Counted from the first letter of the stretch, positions 1 through 9,571 are shown. The stretch: DNA of 64,000 nt from Streptomyces sp. 6-11-2 (GCF_006540305.1 NZ_BJOR01000001.1:6758001-6822000), one strand, 5' to 3'. A program made the numbers and translations. Notes: generated by a model not told the origin, from the sequence alone.

Positions 1-297
1 GGCGCCGGACGCGCCCGGGTGCTGTGGTCGCTGCGGTTCCCGGCGGCACTCCCGTACGTCTTCGCCGGACTGCGGCTCGCCGCCACCGCGAGTGTGGTGG
101 GCGCCATCGTGGGCGAGTTGTCGGCCGGCACCGGCCGCGGCATCGGCCGCGCGATCCTCACCTCCGCCTACTACTACTCGAACGGGCCGGAGAAGCTGTA
201 CGCCGCCGTCCTCGTCGCCGCGATCGCCGGAATCCTCTTCGTGCAGGTCCTCGCTCTGCTGGAGCGGTTCGCCCTCCGCCACCGGCACGCCCGTTAG
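1..297 (+). CDS. ABC transporter permease, C-terminal part (cut by window edge)
   Basis: The frame is open from base 1 and ends in TAG at 295-297, so only the last ~98 residues of a binding-protein-dependent inner-membrane permease are seen. The segment LRFPAALPYVFAGLRLA is the end of the cytoplasmic EAA loop that docks on the ATPase. It is followed by hydrophobic helices and an LLERFALRHRH tail that closely resembles the end of the second permease at 1118-1936. Two different permeases around one ATPase are usual in NMT1/THI5-like (pyrimidine, riboflavin, taurine/nitrate-type) importers. The ATPase begins 29 bp downstream. Confidence 0.85.
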   Translation, partial: GAGRARVLWSLRFPAALPYVFAGLRLAATASVVGAIVGELSAGTGRGIGRAILTSAYYYSNGPEKLYAAVLVAAIAGILFVQVLALLERFALRHRHAR

Positions 298-326
298 TCG
301 AGAACCCACAACCCTTGGAGCCCCTG

Positions 327-1121
327 ATGGCCGAGCCCGCAATCATCTCCGTGCGCGGAGTCAACAAAGTCTTCAACGGCGGTTCCGACCGTGCGGTCAC
401 CGCTCTGGAGGACATCGACCTGACCATCGGGCGGGGCGAGTTCATCTCCCTGCTCGGGCCCAGCGGCTGCGGCAAGTCCACCCTGCTGCGGGTGATGGCG
501 GACCTCACCACACCCACGAGCGGCACCGTCATCGTCAACGGCAAGGCACCGGGTGCGGCACGCGCCGACCGCGACTACGGCATGGTCTTCCAGCAGGCCG
601 GCCTGTTCGAGTGGCGCAGTGTCCTGCGCAACGTCGAACTCCCGCTCCAGGTGGCAGGGGCGAAGAAGGAGGTACACCGGGCCAAGGCCATGGAGATGCT
701 GGAACTGGTCCGCCTCAGCGAGTTCGCCGGGCACTACCCCTGGCAGCTCTCCGGCGGCATGCAGCAGCGCGTGGCGATCGCCCGCGCTCTCTCCGCCGAT
801 CCCGAGATCCTCTTCATGGACGAACCGCTGGGCGCCCTCGACGAGATGAACCGCGAACGGCTCCAGGGCGAGCTGTTGCGCATCTGGGGCGACACCCGCA
901 CCACCGTCGTGTTCGTCACGCACAGCATCTCCGAGGCGGTGTTCCTCTCCTCGCGGGTGGTGGTGATGTCCGCGCGGCCCGGCCGCGTCGCGGCCTGCAT
1001 CGACGTGGACCTGCCCCATCCCAGGACCGCCGAGACGCGCACCACGCCGGAGTTCTTCGAGAAGGTCAAGGAAGTCCGCCAGGCCCTGCACGAGGCGCCC
1101 AGCGAGCGGGCGGCGGCATGA
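327..1121 (+). CDS. ABC transporter ATP-binding protein (nitrate/sulfonate/taurine-type)
   Basis: This 264-residue ATPase should energise the importer formed with the permeases on either side. Walker A is GPSGCGKST, the Q-loop lies in MVFQQAGLFEW, the signature is LSGGMQQRVAIARAL, Walker B is ILFMDEPLGALDE and the switch His is in VTHS. The ATG at 327 was chosen because homologues start near MAEPAIISVRGVNKVF; the open frame runs upstream but overlaps the preceding gene without homology. Its TGA overlaps the ATG of the next permease (ATGA at 1118-1121), which implies translational coupling. Confidence 0.92.
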   Translation: MAEPAIISVRGVNKVFNGGSDRAVTALEDIDLTIGRGEFISLLGPSGCGKSTLLRVMADLTTPTSGTVIVNGKAPGAARADRDYGMVFQQAGLFEWRSVLRNVELPLQVAGAKKEVHRAKAMEMLELVRLSEFAGHYPWQLSGGMQQRVAIARALSADPEILFMDEPLGALDEMNRERLQGELLRIWGDTRTTVVFVTHSISEAVFLSSRVVVMSARPGRVAACIDVDLPHPRTAETRTTPEFFEKVKEVRQALHEAPSERAAA

Positions 1122-1936
1122 GCACCCTCCGGCTCTCCCGGCCCGCCGGTGCCTCCGCTCTCAAGGCACGCGCCCTGCGGTTCACGCCGGTCGCGCTGAC
1201 CGCCGTGATTCTGCTCGGCCTGTGGCAGTCGGCCGTGACCCTGTTCGACGTGCCCGTGTTCATCATGCCGACCCCGGTCATGATCGCGGAGGCGTTCCGG
1301 CACGATTTCGGGACGATCATGTCCGCGTCCCTGTCCACCGTCGAGCCCGTCCTGCTGGGCCTGGTCATGGGGTCGCTCGGGGGGATCTGCGTGGCCCTCG
1401 TCGTCAGCCGCTTCCCCCGGCTGTCGGGCCCGGTGCTCAACGCCGCCGTGCTGATCAACTGCGCGCCGATCGTCGCCCTGGCCCCGATCTTCAACAACTG
1501 GTTCGGTGTGACCAGCCTGCTCTCCAAGGCCGGCGTCGCCGCCGTCATGGTGTTCTTCCCGGTCTTCGTCAACACCACCCGGGGCCTGCTCCAGATCGAG
1601 CCCCTGCACCTGGAGATCATGGAGTCCCTCGCGGCCCGTCCGCGCCAGGTGGCCCTCCTGCTGCGGCTTCCCAACGCGCTCCCGTTCGTCTTCACCGCGC
1701 TGAAACTCGGCACCACCCTCGCCGTCATCGGCGTGATCGTCAGCGAGTACTTCGGTGGGAGCACCGAGGCGCTCGGCGTGTACATCGCCTATCAGGCGGC
1801 CCTTCCCCGATTCGACTACGCCTGGGCCGGAATTCTCGTATCCGGTGCGCTCGGACTCGGTCTGTTCGGAGCCGTGACTCTTCTGGAGAGATTCCTCATG
1901 CCCTGGCACGAGTCGCTGCACGAGGAAAGAGCCTGA
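1118..1936 (+). CDS. ABC transporter permease
   Basis: A 272-residue integral membrane permease with about six hydrophobic segments. The EAA-loop region (EIMESLAARPRQVALLLRLP) lies at roughly residues 165-185 and is the ATPase-docking loop of the BPD-transport family. The start overlaps the ATPase stop by four bases. It is distinct in sequence from the truncated permease at the left edge, so the transporter is probably a heterodimer of permeases. The substrate is not readable from this subunit. Confidence 0.9.
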   Translation: MSTLRLSRPAGASALKARALRFTPVALTAVILLGLWQSAVTLFDVPVFIMPTPVMIAEAFRHDFGTIMSASLSTVEPVLLGLVMGSLGGICVALVVSRFPRLSGPVLNAAVLINCAPIVALAPIFNNWFGVTSLLSKAGVAAVMVFFPVFVNTTRGLLQIEPLHLEIMESLAARPRQVALLLRLPNALPFVFTALKLGTTLAVIGVIVSEYFGGSTEALGVYIAYQAALPRFDYAWAGILVSGALGLGLFGAVTLLERFLMPWHESLHEERA

Positions 1937-2046
1937 CGGCAGCGGTCCGCCGGCCCGGCCTTTCCCGCATTGACTTCCCGCCTGCTTTCCGTCTTCCATT
2001 CCTCGGTTCTTTCCACCCGCCCTCTTTCCTTCCCCGCGGAGGTAAC

Positions 2047-3213
2047 GTGTCCAGAAACCGAGCACCACTCCCCAGATCCGGCCGCCGCCCCGTCCGGGTG
2101 GCCGCAGGTCTCTCGGCCGCCGTGATGCTGCTCTCCGCCTGCGGAGGCATGTCCGACTCGACCAGCCAGGCCGCCGCCGAGGCCGGCAAGGACTGCAAGT
2201 CCAGAACGAAGGTCCGCGTCGTCCTCCAGTGGGTCGCCCAGGCCCAGTTCGCCGGGTACTACGCGGCGAAGGAGAAGGGCTTCTACGACAAGGCGTGCCT
2301 CGACGTGACGATCCAGGAAGGCGGGGTGAACATCGTGCCTCAGCAGGTCCTGTCGGCGGGCAACGCCGAGTTCGCCGTCTCCCATGTCACCAAGACCATG
2401 GTCACCCGCGAGCAGGGCGCGGACCTGGTCAACATCGGCCAGGAGTTCCAGCGCGGCGCCTACCTCCAGGTCGCCTGGGCCGACTCCGGCATCAAGACCC
2501 TCGCCGACCTCAAGGGCAAGCGGGTCGGGAGCTGGGGTTACGGCAACGAGCTGACCCTCTTCGCGGCGATGCGCGGATCCGGGGTCGACCCCAAGAAGGA
2601 CGCCAAGATCATCCAGCAGCCGTTCGACATGTCGCTGCTGCTCAAGCACGAGGTCGACGCGGCCCAGGCCAAGACCTTCAACGAGTACGCACAGCTCCTG
2701 GAGACCACGAACCCCAAGACCGGAAAGCTCTACCAGCCCTCGGACTTCGTCGCGATCAACCTCCAGGACGCCGGATACCAGACACTGGAGGACGGCGTCT
2801 ACGCCCAGGAGAGCTGGCTGGCGAAGAAGGAGAACCAGGAGACCGCGGTCAAGTTCCTCAAGGCCACGTACGAGGGCTGGGGGTACTGCCGCGACGAGCT
2901 CGAGGGCTGTGTCGACATCGTCCTGAAGAACGGCAGCGCGCTCGGCAAGGGCCACCAGACGTGGATGCTCAACGAGGTCAACAAGCTGGTCTGGCCTGCC
3001 GAGAAGGGCATCGGCACGATGGACAAGGCCGCCTGGGACCAGACCATCGACATCGCCGTGAAGGCCGGCCTGCTCAAGGCACGGCCCACGGCCGGGGCAT
3101 ACCGCACCGACCTGACCGAGCGGGCGCTCAAGGAACTGAAGGCCGAGGGATTCGACGTCACCGGTGAGTCGTACCGGCCGGAAACGGTCACGGTCACGGC
3201 CGGCGGCAAATAG
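2047..3213 (+). CDS. ABC transporter substrate-binding lipoprotein, NMT1/THI5-like
   Basis: A 388-residue lipoprotein. The GTG start has a good Shine-Dalgarno (GCGGAGG at about 2036-2042). An Arg-rich N-terminus and hydrophobic stretch end in the lipobox LLSAC near residue 32. The mature part (VVLQWVAQAQFAGYYAAKEKGFY, NIVPQQVLSAGNAEFAV) is typical of NMT1/THI5-like binding proteins, which bind pyrimidine, riboflavin-like or sulfonate ligands. It follows the two permeases and ATPase at about 110 bp and should deliver ligand to them. The ligand is unknown; the downstream amidohydrolase and NCS1 permease hint at an N-containing small molecule. Confidence 0.88.
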   Translation: MSRNRAPLPRSGRRPVRVAAGLSAAVMLLSACGGMSDSTSQAAAEAGKDCKSRTKVRVVLQWVAQAQFAGYYAAKEKGFYDKACLDVTIQEGGVNIVPQQVLSAGNAEFAVSHVTKTMVTREQGADLVNIGQEFQRGAYLQVAWADSGIKTLADLKGKRVGSWGYGNELTLFAAMRGSGVDPKKDAKIIQQPFDMSLLLKHEVDAAQAKTFNEYAQLLETTNPKTGKLYQPSDFVAINLQDAGYQTLEDGVYAQESWLAKKENQETAVKFLKATYEGWGYCRDELEGCVDIVLKNGSALGKGHQTWMLNEVNKLVWPAEKGIGTMDKAAWDQTIDIAVKAGLLKARPTAGAYRTDLTERALKELKAEGFDVTGESYRPETVTVTAGGK

Positions 3214-3327
3214 TGGGGACACCCCCGCCGTCCGCCGGGTCGGGCGGTACGGCGCAGCCGGGCCGGGCTCGCCTGCCAGGATGGTCGTACCGCCCGCAGT
3301 GATCTCGACGTTACAGACGGAGGAACA

Positions 3328-4119
3328 ATGGCACCCAGTGAAGCAGGGCTCGTCCGCAGGACGATCTGGCTGCTGCGCACGGTCGCGGCGCACCCGGAGG
3401 GGGTCGGACTCAGCGAAATCGCCAGGGAGTCCGGTATTCCCAAGGCCACCTGCTACAGGGTCCTCACCGTCCTCGAACGTGAGAGCTGGCTGAACCTGGA
3501 CCCGGTCACCCGCCGCTACCGCGTCTCGCTGGGGCTGCTGTCCATCGTCGGCGGGCTGCTGGACGGCGGCGGCGCCTACGGGCACATGCGGGACGTGCTG
3601 CGGGACCTGGCCAAGGAGACCAAGGAGACCGCCGGCTTCGACGTCCTGCTCGCGCCCAAGGTCATGGTCGTCGCGCAGGTTCCCGGCCCGTCCCTGATCG
3701 GGCAGACGCTCAAACCCGTACCGAGGACCCAGCCCGTCTGGGCCACCTCCACCGGCAAGGTCCTGCTCAGCGCTCTCGACCCGGAGACCGTCCGCGCCGA
3801 GTTCGGTGAGGAGTTCGAGACCAACGCGCCGGAGCAGCTGGGCGGGCTCGACGCGTTCATCGACTCCATGGCCGAGGTGCGGACCCGAGGCTATGCCGTC
3901 GCCTACGACGAACTGGAGCTGGGCGCGGCCTCCGTCGCCGCCCCGGTCCGTGTCGGTCAGGCCACCACCTATGCCGTCTGGATCGGCGGTCCCACCTACC
4001 GGCTGACCCGCTCGCGCATCGACGAGGTCGCCGAGTCCGTGATGAAGGCGGCTCGCCAGCTCGGCGACCTGCTGAGCGTCACCGGCATCGAACTGCCCAC
4101 GACACTCACCGAGTTCTAG
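3328..4119 (+). CDS. IclR-family transcriptional regulator
   Basis: A 263-residue regulator with an N-terminal winged helix-turn-helix (LLRTVAAHPEGVGLSEIARESG followed by IPKATCYRVLTVLERE, about residues 13-55) and a C-terminal IclR effector domain. The effector-domain end is visible as TRGYAVAYDELELGAASVAAPV. GACGGAGGAACA gives a strong ribosome site just before the ATG. It lies between the importer and the dehydrogenase/amidohydrolase block, all on one strand, so it is the likely local regulator, responding to the imported compound or a breakdown product. Confidence 0.9.
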   Translation: MAPSEAGLVRRTIWLLRTVAAHPEGVGLSEIARESGIPKATCYRVLTVLERESWLNLDPVTRRYRVSLGLLSIVGGLLDGGGAYGHMRDVLRDLAKETKETAGFDVLLAPKVMVVAQVPGPSLIGQTLKPVPRTQPVWATSTGKVLLSALDPETVRAEFGEEFETNAPEQLGGLDAFIDSMAEVRTRGYAVAYDELELGAASVAAPVRVGQATTYAVWIGGPTYRLTRSRIDEVAESVMKAARQLGDLLSVTGIELPTTLTEF

Positions 4120-4127
4120 GACCGCTC

Positions 4128-4184
4128 GTTTGGATCACGCCGGGCTCGCGGGCGCTTGGCACCCTGATCCGGCCTGATCCAAAC
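4128..4184. terminator. Hairpin after the IclR gene (terminator or operator)
   Basis: Arms 4128-4143 and 4169-4184 pair over 16 bp with one mismatch; the outer ten bases, GTTTGGATCA against TGATCCAAAC, are perfect. The loop is 25 nt. It begins 9 bp after the IclR stop and ~100 bp before the aldehyde dehydrogenase start. There is no T-tract, so it may be a Streptomyces-type terminator. Because the outer arm is a clean palindrome, it could also serve as an IclR operator for the next operon. Confidence 0.55.
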
Positions 4185-4286
4185 GCAAGACCCCAGCTCC
4201 GGTGCCTTTGCCGGAGTCCGCGTGTACGAGGACCACCCCAGCCACCACCGCCCGGCGCGGCGGCGGCACGATCGAGGAGGAAGCGA

Positions 4287-5771
4287 ATGGCTGCACTTCA
4301 GGCGCGGCTCCAAGCCGCTCGTGAGGTTGCGGATCGGATACCCAAGGGCCTGTACATCGACGGCGAATGGCGTGCGCCCCGCAGCGGTGCGACCGTCGCC
4401 GTGGAGGACCCGGGCACCGGCACGATGGTCGCCGAGGTCGCCGACGCGGGCGCGGCGGACGCCACGGACGCCCTCGACGCCGCCGTGCGGGCCCAGGCGT
4501 CCTGGGCGGCGACGCCTCCACGCGAGCGCGGCGAGGTGCTGCGCCGGGCCTTCGAGACGATCATCGCCCGCAAGGACGACCTGGCCGCGCTGATGACCCT
4601 GGAGATGGGCAAGCCGTTCGCGGAGTCCCAGGCGGAGGTGGTCTACGCCGCCGAGTTCCTGCGCTGGTTCTCCGAGGAGGCCGTGCGTATCGACGGCGGG
4701 TACATGACCGCCCCGGGCGGCGGATCCCGAGTGGTGACGATGCGTCAGCCGGTGGGTCCCTGCCTACTCGTCACCCCGTGGAACTTCCCCATGGCGATGG
4801 GCACCCGGAAGATCGGTCCGGCGCTCGCGGCCGGATGCACCGTCGTCGTCAAACCGGCCAAGCAGACGCCGCTGTCGATGCTGGCCCTGGTGGACATCCT
4901 GCGGGAGGCGGGAGCACCCGCCGGTGTGGTGAACGTCTTCACCACCAACCGCTCGGGTGAGGTCACCGACCACCTGCTGAACGACCCCCGGCTGCGGAAG
5001 CTCTCCTTCACCGGGTCCACCGAGGTCGGCCGCGCGTTGCTCGCCAAGTCGTCGCGGAACGTGCTGCGCACCTCCATGGAACTCGGCGGCAACGCCCCCT
5101 TCCTGGTCTTCGCCGACGCCGACCTCGACGCTGCGGTGGAAGGCGCCTTCCAGGCGAAGATGCGCAACACCGGTGAGGCGTGTACGGCCGCCAACCGGTT
5201 CTACGCGCACTCCTCGGTCGCCGACGAGTTCGGCCGCCGGCTGGCCGACCGGCTGTCCGCCCTGCCCGTCGGACACGGACTGGACCCGGCCACTCAGGTC
5301 GGTCCGCTGATCGACGCGAACGCGGTGAAGAACGTCACCGCCCTGATCGCCGATGCCACCTCGGCCGGCGCCGGCGTACTCACCGGGGGCGGACCCGTTC
5401 CGTCGGACGGCCACTTCCTCGCACCGACCGTGCTGGGTGGCGTGCCGCTCGGGGCTCGCGCCCTCACGGAGGAGATCTTCGGCCCGGTCGCGCCGATCGT
5501 CGCCTTCGACGACGAGGACACGGCGGTGGCCCTGGCGAACGACTCCGAGTACGGGCTGGCGGGCTATCTGTTCACCGAGAGCCTGAGCCGCGGCCTTCGG
5601 GTGAGCGAGCGGCTGGAGTGCGGCATGGTCGGGCTCAACCAGGGGATCATCTCCAACCCTGCCGCGCCCTTCGGCGGAGTCAAGCAGTCCGGGCTCGGCC
5701 GGGAGGGCGGGACGGTGGGCATCGACGAATACCTGAGCATCAAGTACCTGGCGATCAAGGCGGCACCGTGA
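4287..5771 (+). CDS. NAD(P)-dependent aldehyde dehydrogenase (succinate-semialdehyde type)
   Basis: A 494-residue ALDH-superfamily enzyme that oxidises an aldehyde to a carboxylate. Visible motifs are the cofactor region TPWNFPMA (about 163-170), FTGSTEVG (241-248), the general base E265 in MELGGNAP and the nucleophile C299 in GEACTAANR. The order and the FGGVKQSGLGREGG end fit the GabD-like succinate-semialdehyde dehydrogenase group. GAGGAGG precedes the ATG. The TGA overlaps the GTG of the nitrilase gene, tying the two enzymes together. The actual aldehyde is unknown. Confidence 0.88.
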   Translation: MAALQARLQAAREVADRIPKGLYIDGEWRAPRSGATVAVEDPGTGTMVAEVADAGAADATDALDAAVRAQASWAATPPRERGEVLRRAFETIIARKDDLAALMTLEMGKPFAESQAEVVYAAEFLRWFSEEAVRIDGGYMTAPGGGSRVVTMRQPVGPCLLVTPWNFPMAMGTRKIGPALAAGCTVVVKPAKQTPLSMLALVDILREAGAPAGVVNVFTTNRSGEVTDHLLNDPRLRKLSFTGSTEVGRALLAKSSRNVLRTSMELGGNAPFLVFADADLDAAVEGAFQAKMRNTGEACTAANRFYAHSSVADEFGRRLADRLSALPVGHGLDPATQVGPLIDANAVKNVTALIADATSAGAGVLTGGGPVPSDGHFLAPTVLGGVPLGARALTEEIFGPVAPIVAFDDEDTAVALANDSEYGLAGYLFTESLSRGLRVSERLECGMVGLNQGIISNPAAPFGGVKQSGLGREGGTVGIDEYLSIKYLAIKAAP

Positions 5772-6631
5772 CGGGCTTCATTCTGGCGGGCATCCAGTTC
5801 GAACCCGTCCTCGGCGACCCCGCGGCGAACATCGAGACGTCCTCACGGCTCATCCGCGAGGCGGCGGCCGGCGGGGCGCGGCTGGTCGTCCTGCCTGAGG
5901 CGGCCTCGGCCGGATACATGTTCACCGACCGGGCGGACGCCCGCAGGAACGCCGAGCCCGTCCCGGGTGGGCCGGTCTCCTCCGCCTGGACCGCGCTCGC
6001 CGCCGAACTGGATCTGTGGATCGTCGCCGGGATCACCGAGCTGGCGGGCGAGAAGGTGTACAACTCGGCGGTCCTGATCGGCCCCGAAGGGCACGCGGGG
6101 ACGTTCCGCAAGGCGCACCTGTGGAACTTCGAGAAGGAACTGTACGACCGTCAGGAGGACGGCTTCCCCGTCTTCCGCACCCCGCTCGGCAACATCGGCA
6201 TCGGCATCTGCTACGACGCCTGGTTCCCGGAGACCTTCCGCAGCGCGGCGCTCGGCGGCGCCGACCTGCTGGCCCTCCCCTCGAACTGGGTGCCCGTACC
6301 CGGGCAGCCGAAGGACACCCCGGTGATGGCCAACCTGATGTGCATCACCGGGGCGCACAGCAACCAGTTCTTCGTCGCCGGGGTCAGCCGCATCGGCAGC
6401 GAACGCGACCAGCCCTTCATCGGCCGGTCGCTGATCGTGGGCCCGGACGGCTGGCTGCTCGCCGGGCCGGCCGACGAGGGCCAAGAGGCCGTCCTCCTCG
6501 CGGAGGTGGACCTGATCGGCTCCCGCAAGGAGCGGCTCGGAAATCCCTTCAACCAGCCGCTCGCCGACCGGCGCACCGACGTCTACCGCACCGGCGACTT
6601 CACCTCCGTCCCACCCGACGACACCGTCTGA
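5768..6631 (+). CDS. Nitrilase-superfamily carbon-nitrogen hydrolase (amidase / N-carbamoyl amidohydrolase-like)
   Basis: A 287-residue CN-hydrolase with the complete catalytic triad: E44 (VVLPEAASAGY), K115 (FRKAHLW) and C148 (GICYDAWFPE). Such enzymes hydrolyse amides, N-carbamoyl compounds or nitriles. The GTG start overlaps the stop of the aldehyde dehydrogenase (GTGA at 5768-5771). Placed before an NCS1 permease, it could act in breakdown of a hydantoin-, ureide- or pyrimidine-like compound, but neither a hydantoinase nor a dihydropyrimidinase is present in the window, so this stays open. Confidence 0.88.
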   Translation: MTGFILAGIQFEPVLGDPAANIETSSRLIREAAAGGARLVVLPEAASAGYMFTDRADARRNAEPVPGGPVSSAWTALAAELDLWIVAGITELAGEKVYNSAVLIGPEGHAGTFRKAHLWNFEKELYDRQEDGFPVFRTPLGNIGIGICYDAWFPETFRSAALGGADLLALPSNWVPVPGQPKDTPVMANLMCITGAHSNQFFVAGVSRIGSERDQPFIGRSLIVGPDGWLLAGPADEGQEAVLLAEVDLIGSRKERLGNPFNQPLADRRTDVYRTGDFTSVPPDDTV

Positions 6632-6747
6632 GTGCCTCCCCGGGCCCTCCGGCGGTGCCCGGCAAACCCTCCCAGGTGCCTCCTGGCGGACAACATCCGC
6701 ATCCATTGACACATGGACGGCCTTCACCGGAGACTTCTTCCCACTGC

Positions 6748-8316
6748 ATGAACCTCTGGTTCACTGAATGGACCCCGGCTATGCGAGCGATCGAGCGCAC
6801 CAACGAACAAGTGGAGCTCATCGACCCGAGCAGCATCGAGGCGAGCCCGCTCAGCAACGAGGACCTGGCGCCCGTACCCCTGTCCCGCAGGACCTGGACC
6901 ACGTACAACTACGCGGCGCTGTGGATGGGCATCGCCCACGGAATCCCCACGTACTACCTGGCCAGTGGCCTCATCAACCTGGGGATGAGCTGGTATCAGG
7001 CGGTCATGACCATCGCCCTGGGCAACCTGATCGTCCTGGTTCCCATCCTGCTCAACAGCCATGGCGGCGCCAAGTACGGCATCCCCTATCCCGTGTTCTC
7101 CCGCGCCGCCTTCGGCACCCTCGGCGCCAACGTGCCTGCGGTGCTGCGCGCCCTGTCCGCATGCGGCTGGTTCGGCATCCAGACGTGGGTCGGCGGCGAG
7201 GCCATCTACACCATCACCGGTGCCTTCGCCGGTGACTCCTGGATCCACGCGGGCGAGATGTGGGGTCACCCGAAGACGCTGTGGCTGTCCTTCGCGGTCT
7301 TCTGGCTCCTGCAGATCGCGCTCATCGTCCGCGGCGTCGAATCCATCCGCCGCTTCGAGAACTGGTCCGCGCCGCTCATCCTGATCGTCGCCGCGTTCCT
7401 TCTGGTCTGGATGGTCGTACGGGCGGACGGCTTCGGCCCGCTCGCCGGTGAGCCGTCCCAGTTGGGCTGGGGCGCCGACTTCTGGATGCTGTTCGCGCCT
7501 TCCCTGATGGGGATGATCGCGTACTTCGCCACGATGTCCGTGAACATCGCGGACTTCACCCGCTTCGCCAAGGGGCAGCGGGACCAGATCGTCGGCCAGA
7601 CACTGGGCCTGCCGACCACGATGACCCTGTTCTCCATGATCGGCGCTCTCACCACGTCGGCCACCATCGCCGTCTACGGGCACGCGATCTGGGACCCGAT
7701 CGACCTGGTCAGCCGTTTCTCCAACCCGTTCGTCGTCCTGTTCGCGCTGCTGAGCGTCGTCGTGGCCACCGTCGCCGTCAACGTCGCGGCCAACACCGTG
7801 GGCCCGGCGTACGACTTCTCCAATGTCTTCCCACGCCTCATCAGCTTCCGCACCGGCGGGATCATCGCCGGCGTCATCGGCATCCTGATGCAGCCCTGGC
7901 GGCTGCTGTCCTCGCCCGAGCTGTACATCTTCACCTGGCTCGGGGTGACCGGCGCCTTCCTCGGCGGCGTCGCCGGGATCCTGACCGCGGACTACTGGCT
8001 GCTGCGCAGGCGTGAACTCGACCTCGTCGGGCTGTACACGCGCGGCGGGCCGTACGAGTACGCGAAGGGCTTCAACTGGCGCCCGCTCGCAGCCCTCGCG
8101 ATCGTTGTGTTCCTCTCCCTCGGCGGCGCGTACTCCGAGAACGGCGAGGGCCCCTTCCCGGCCGATGGGTACGTCCCGTTCCTCAAGCCGCTGTTCGACT
8201 ACAACTGGGCCGTCGCCTTCCTCGGCGGCATCGCCCTGCACGCCGTCTTCAGCAAGCTCTTCCCGCCCCGCCGACCGCTCCCGGCGGCCCAGGAGGCCGA
8301 GCGGATCGCGGCCTGA
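6748..8316 (+). CDS. NCS1-family permease (nucleobase/hydantoin/allantoin-type)
   Basis: About 522 residues with ~12 membrane segments. Family features are the N-terminal PLSRRTWTTYNYAALWMGI, a GIPYPVFSRAAFG stretch and a SVNIADFTRFAKGQRDQI motif. NCS1 carriers import nucleobases, hydantoins, allantoin or thiamine precursors with a cation. The start is uncertain: ATG 6748 is taken, but ATG 6781 (MRAIERTNEQ) is nearly as likely, and neither has a clear ribosome site. With the ABC importer it gives this locus two independent uptake systems. Confidence 0.88.
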   Translation: MNLWFTEWTPAMRAIERTNEQVELIDPSSIEASPLSNEDLAPVPLSRRTWTTYNYAALWMGIAHGIPTYYLASGLINLGMSWYQAVMTIALGNLIVLVPILLNSHGGAKYGIPYPVFSRAAFGTLGANVPAVLRALSACGWFGIQTWVGGEAIYTITGAFAGDSWIHAGEMWGHPKTLWLSFAVFWLLQIALIVRGVESIRRFENWSAPLILIVAAFLLVWMVVRADGFGPLAGEPSQLGWGADFWMLFAPSLMGMIAYFATMSVNIADFTRFAKGQRDQIVGQTLGLPTTMTLFSMIGALTTSATIAVYGHAIWDPIDLVSRFSNPFVVLFALLSVVVATVAVNVAANTVGPAYDFSNVFPRLISFRTGGIIAGVIGILMQPWRLLSSPELYIFTWLGVTGAFLGGVAGILTADYWLLRRRELDLVGLYTRGGPYEYAKGFNWRPLAALAIVVFLSLGGAYSENGEGPFPADGYVPFLKPLFDYNWAVAFLGGIALHAVFSKLFPPRRPLPAAQEAERIAA

Positions 8317-8434
8317 ACCGAAGGCGCCGGAGCGCACCGAGGCACGCCTGCCGCTCCGCTCCGGCGATGTCATGCGAAGTGGCCGTCGAGCCCCCGCCGC
8401 ATCCTTGTCGCAGTCTCCCTCCCGGAGGACCCTG

Positions 8435-9556
8435 ATGAAGACCCGTGCCGCCGTCATGACCGCCCCCGGCAAGGACTGGGAGATCACCGAACTCGAACTC
8501 GCCCCGCCCCAGGCGGGTGAGGTCCTGGTCCGCTTCACCCACGCCGGGCTCTGCTATTCCGACGAGCACGTGCGCACCGGCAACATGGCGCCGCTGCCCA
8601 TCATCGGCGGCCACGAGGGATCCGGCATCGTCGAGGCCGTCGGCGACGGTGTCTCCAAGCTGGCCCCCGGCGATCACGTGGCCGCCTCTTTCAAACCGTC
8701 CTGCGGGCACTGCCGTTGGTGCGCCGGCGGCCGGTCCAACCTGTGCGACGCCGCGGCGTACGGCCCCGAGGGCAAACTCCCGGACGGGACCTACCGGTTC
8801 ACCGGTCCCGACGGGCCGATCGGCGCCAACTGCGCGCTGGGCACCTTCGCCGAGCACTCCGTCGTCTCCCAGGACTCGCTGGTACGCGTCGGCCCCGACC
8901 TGCCGCTCTCGGTGGTCGCACTGGTGAGCTGCGGCGTACTCACCGGCTGGGGCGCGGCCGTGTACGCGGCCGAACCGGAGCCCGGTGACACCGTCATCGT
9001 CGTCGGCGCCGGCGGCGTCGGCATCAACGCCATCCAGGGAGCCCGGTTCTCCGGCGCCGGAAGCGTCATCCTGGTCGATCCGAACGAGGCCAAGCACGCC
9101 GTCGCGCGCGACCTCGGAGCCTCACATGTCTGCCGCACCCTCGACGAGGCGGCGGCCTTCGCCGCGGAGCTCAACCCGAGCGCGATGGGTGCCGACTCCA
9201 CCCTCGTCTGCACCGGCGACACCACGGCCGAGGTCGTACGCGCCTCGTTCGAGGCCACCGGCAAGGGCGGCACCATCGTCCTCGCCGGAATGTCCGAGGA
9301 CGTCCACGACATCAACATCCAACTCCCCGGAACTCAGCTCGTCTTCGCCGAGAAGCGCCTTCAGGGCACGATCTTCGGCTCTTGCAGCCCGGCGCGGGAC
9401 GTGCCCCGCGTGCTGTCCCTGTACCGGCAGGGCCTGATCAAGCTCGACGAGCTGGTCAGCCGTACCTACGCCCTCGACGAGATCAACCAGGGGTTCGAGG
9501 ACCTGCGGTCCGGACGGAACCTGCGGGGCATCGTCGCCCACCGCCCCGCGCACTGA
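8435..9556 (+). CDS. Zinc-dependent medium-chain alcohol dehydrogenase (class III / NDMA-dependent type)
   Basis: A 373-residue MDR dehydrogenase oxidising an alcohol to an aldehyde. The catalytic-zinc site is C40 and H60-E61 (GGHEGSG). The structural zinc lobe is C90, C93, C96 and C104. The nucleotide fold shows VVGAGGVGINAIQGA. Overall it resembles the actinobacterial NDMA-dependent (Rxyl_3153-type) alcohol dehydrogenases, in which NAD is tightly bound; that subgroup assignment is from memory of the family. CCCGGAGG sits before the ATG. With aldehyde dehydrogenases on both sides, an alcohol-aldehyde-acid route is likely. Confidence 0.9.
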   Translation: MKTRAAVMTAPGKDWEITELELAPPQAGEVLVRFTHAGLCYSDEHVRTGNMAPLPIIGGHEGSGIVEAVGDGVSKLAPGDHVAASFKPSCGHCRWCAGGRSNLCDAAAYGPEGKLPDGTYRFTGPDGPIGANCALGTFAEHSVVSQDSLVRVGPDLPLSVVALVSCGVLTGWGAAVYAAEPEPGDTVIVVGAGGVGINAIQGARFSGAGSVILVDPNEAKHAVARDLGASHVCRTLDEAAAFAAELNPSAMGADSTLVCTGDTTAEVVRASFEATGKGGTIVLAGMSEDVHDINIQLPGTQLVFAEKRLQGTIFGSCSPARDVPRVLSLYRQGLIKLDELVSRTYALDEINQGFEDLRSGRNLRGIVAHRPAH

Positions 9557-9571
9557 GCCGACGGGAACAAG

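Noticed and set aside
734..2068. 444-codon open frame on the minus strand across the ABC transporter
   Set aside because: Antisense shadow of two well-supported genes; composition is unlike real proteins.
4128..4184. Riboswitch (thiamine or similar) before the aldehyde dehydrogenase
   Set aside because: The importer family made a THI-box worth checking, but no conserved thi-box core such as CTGAGA is present; the structure is a plain hairpin.
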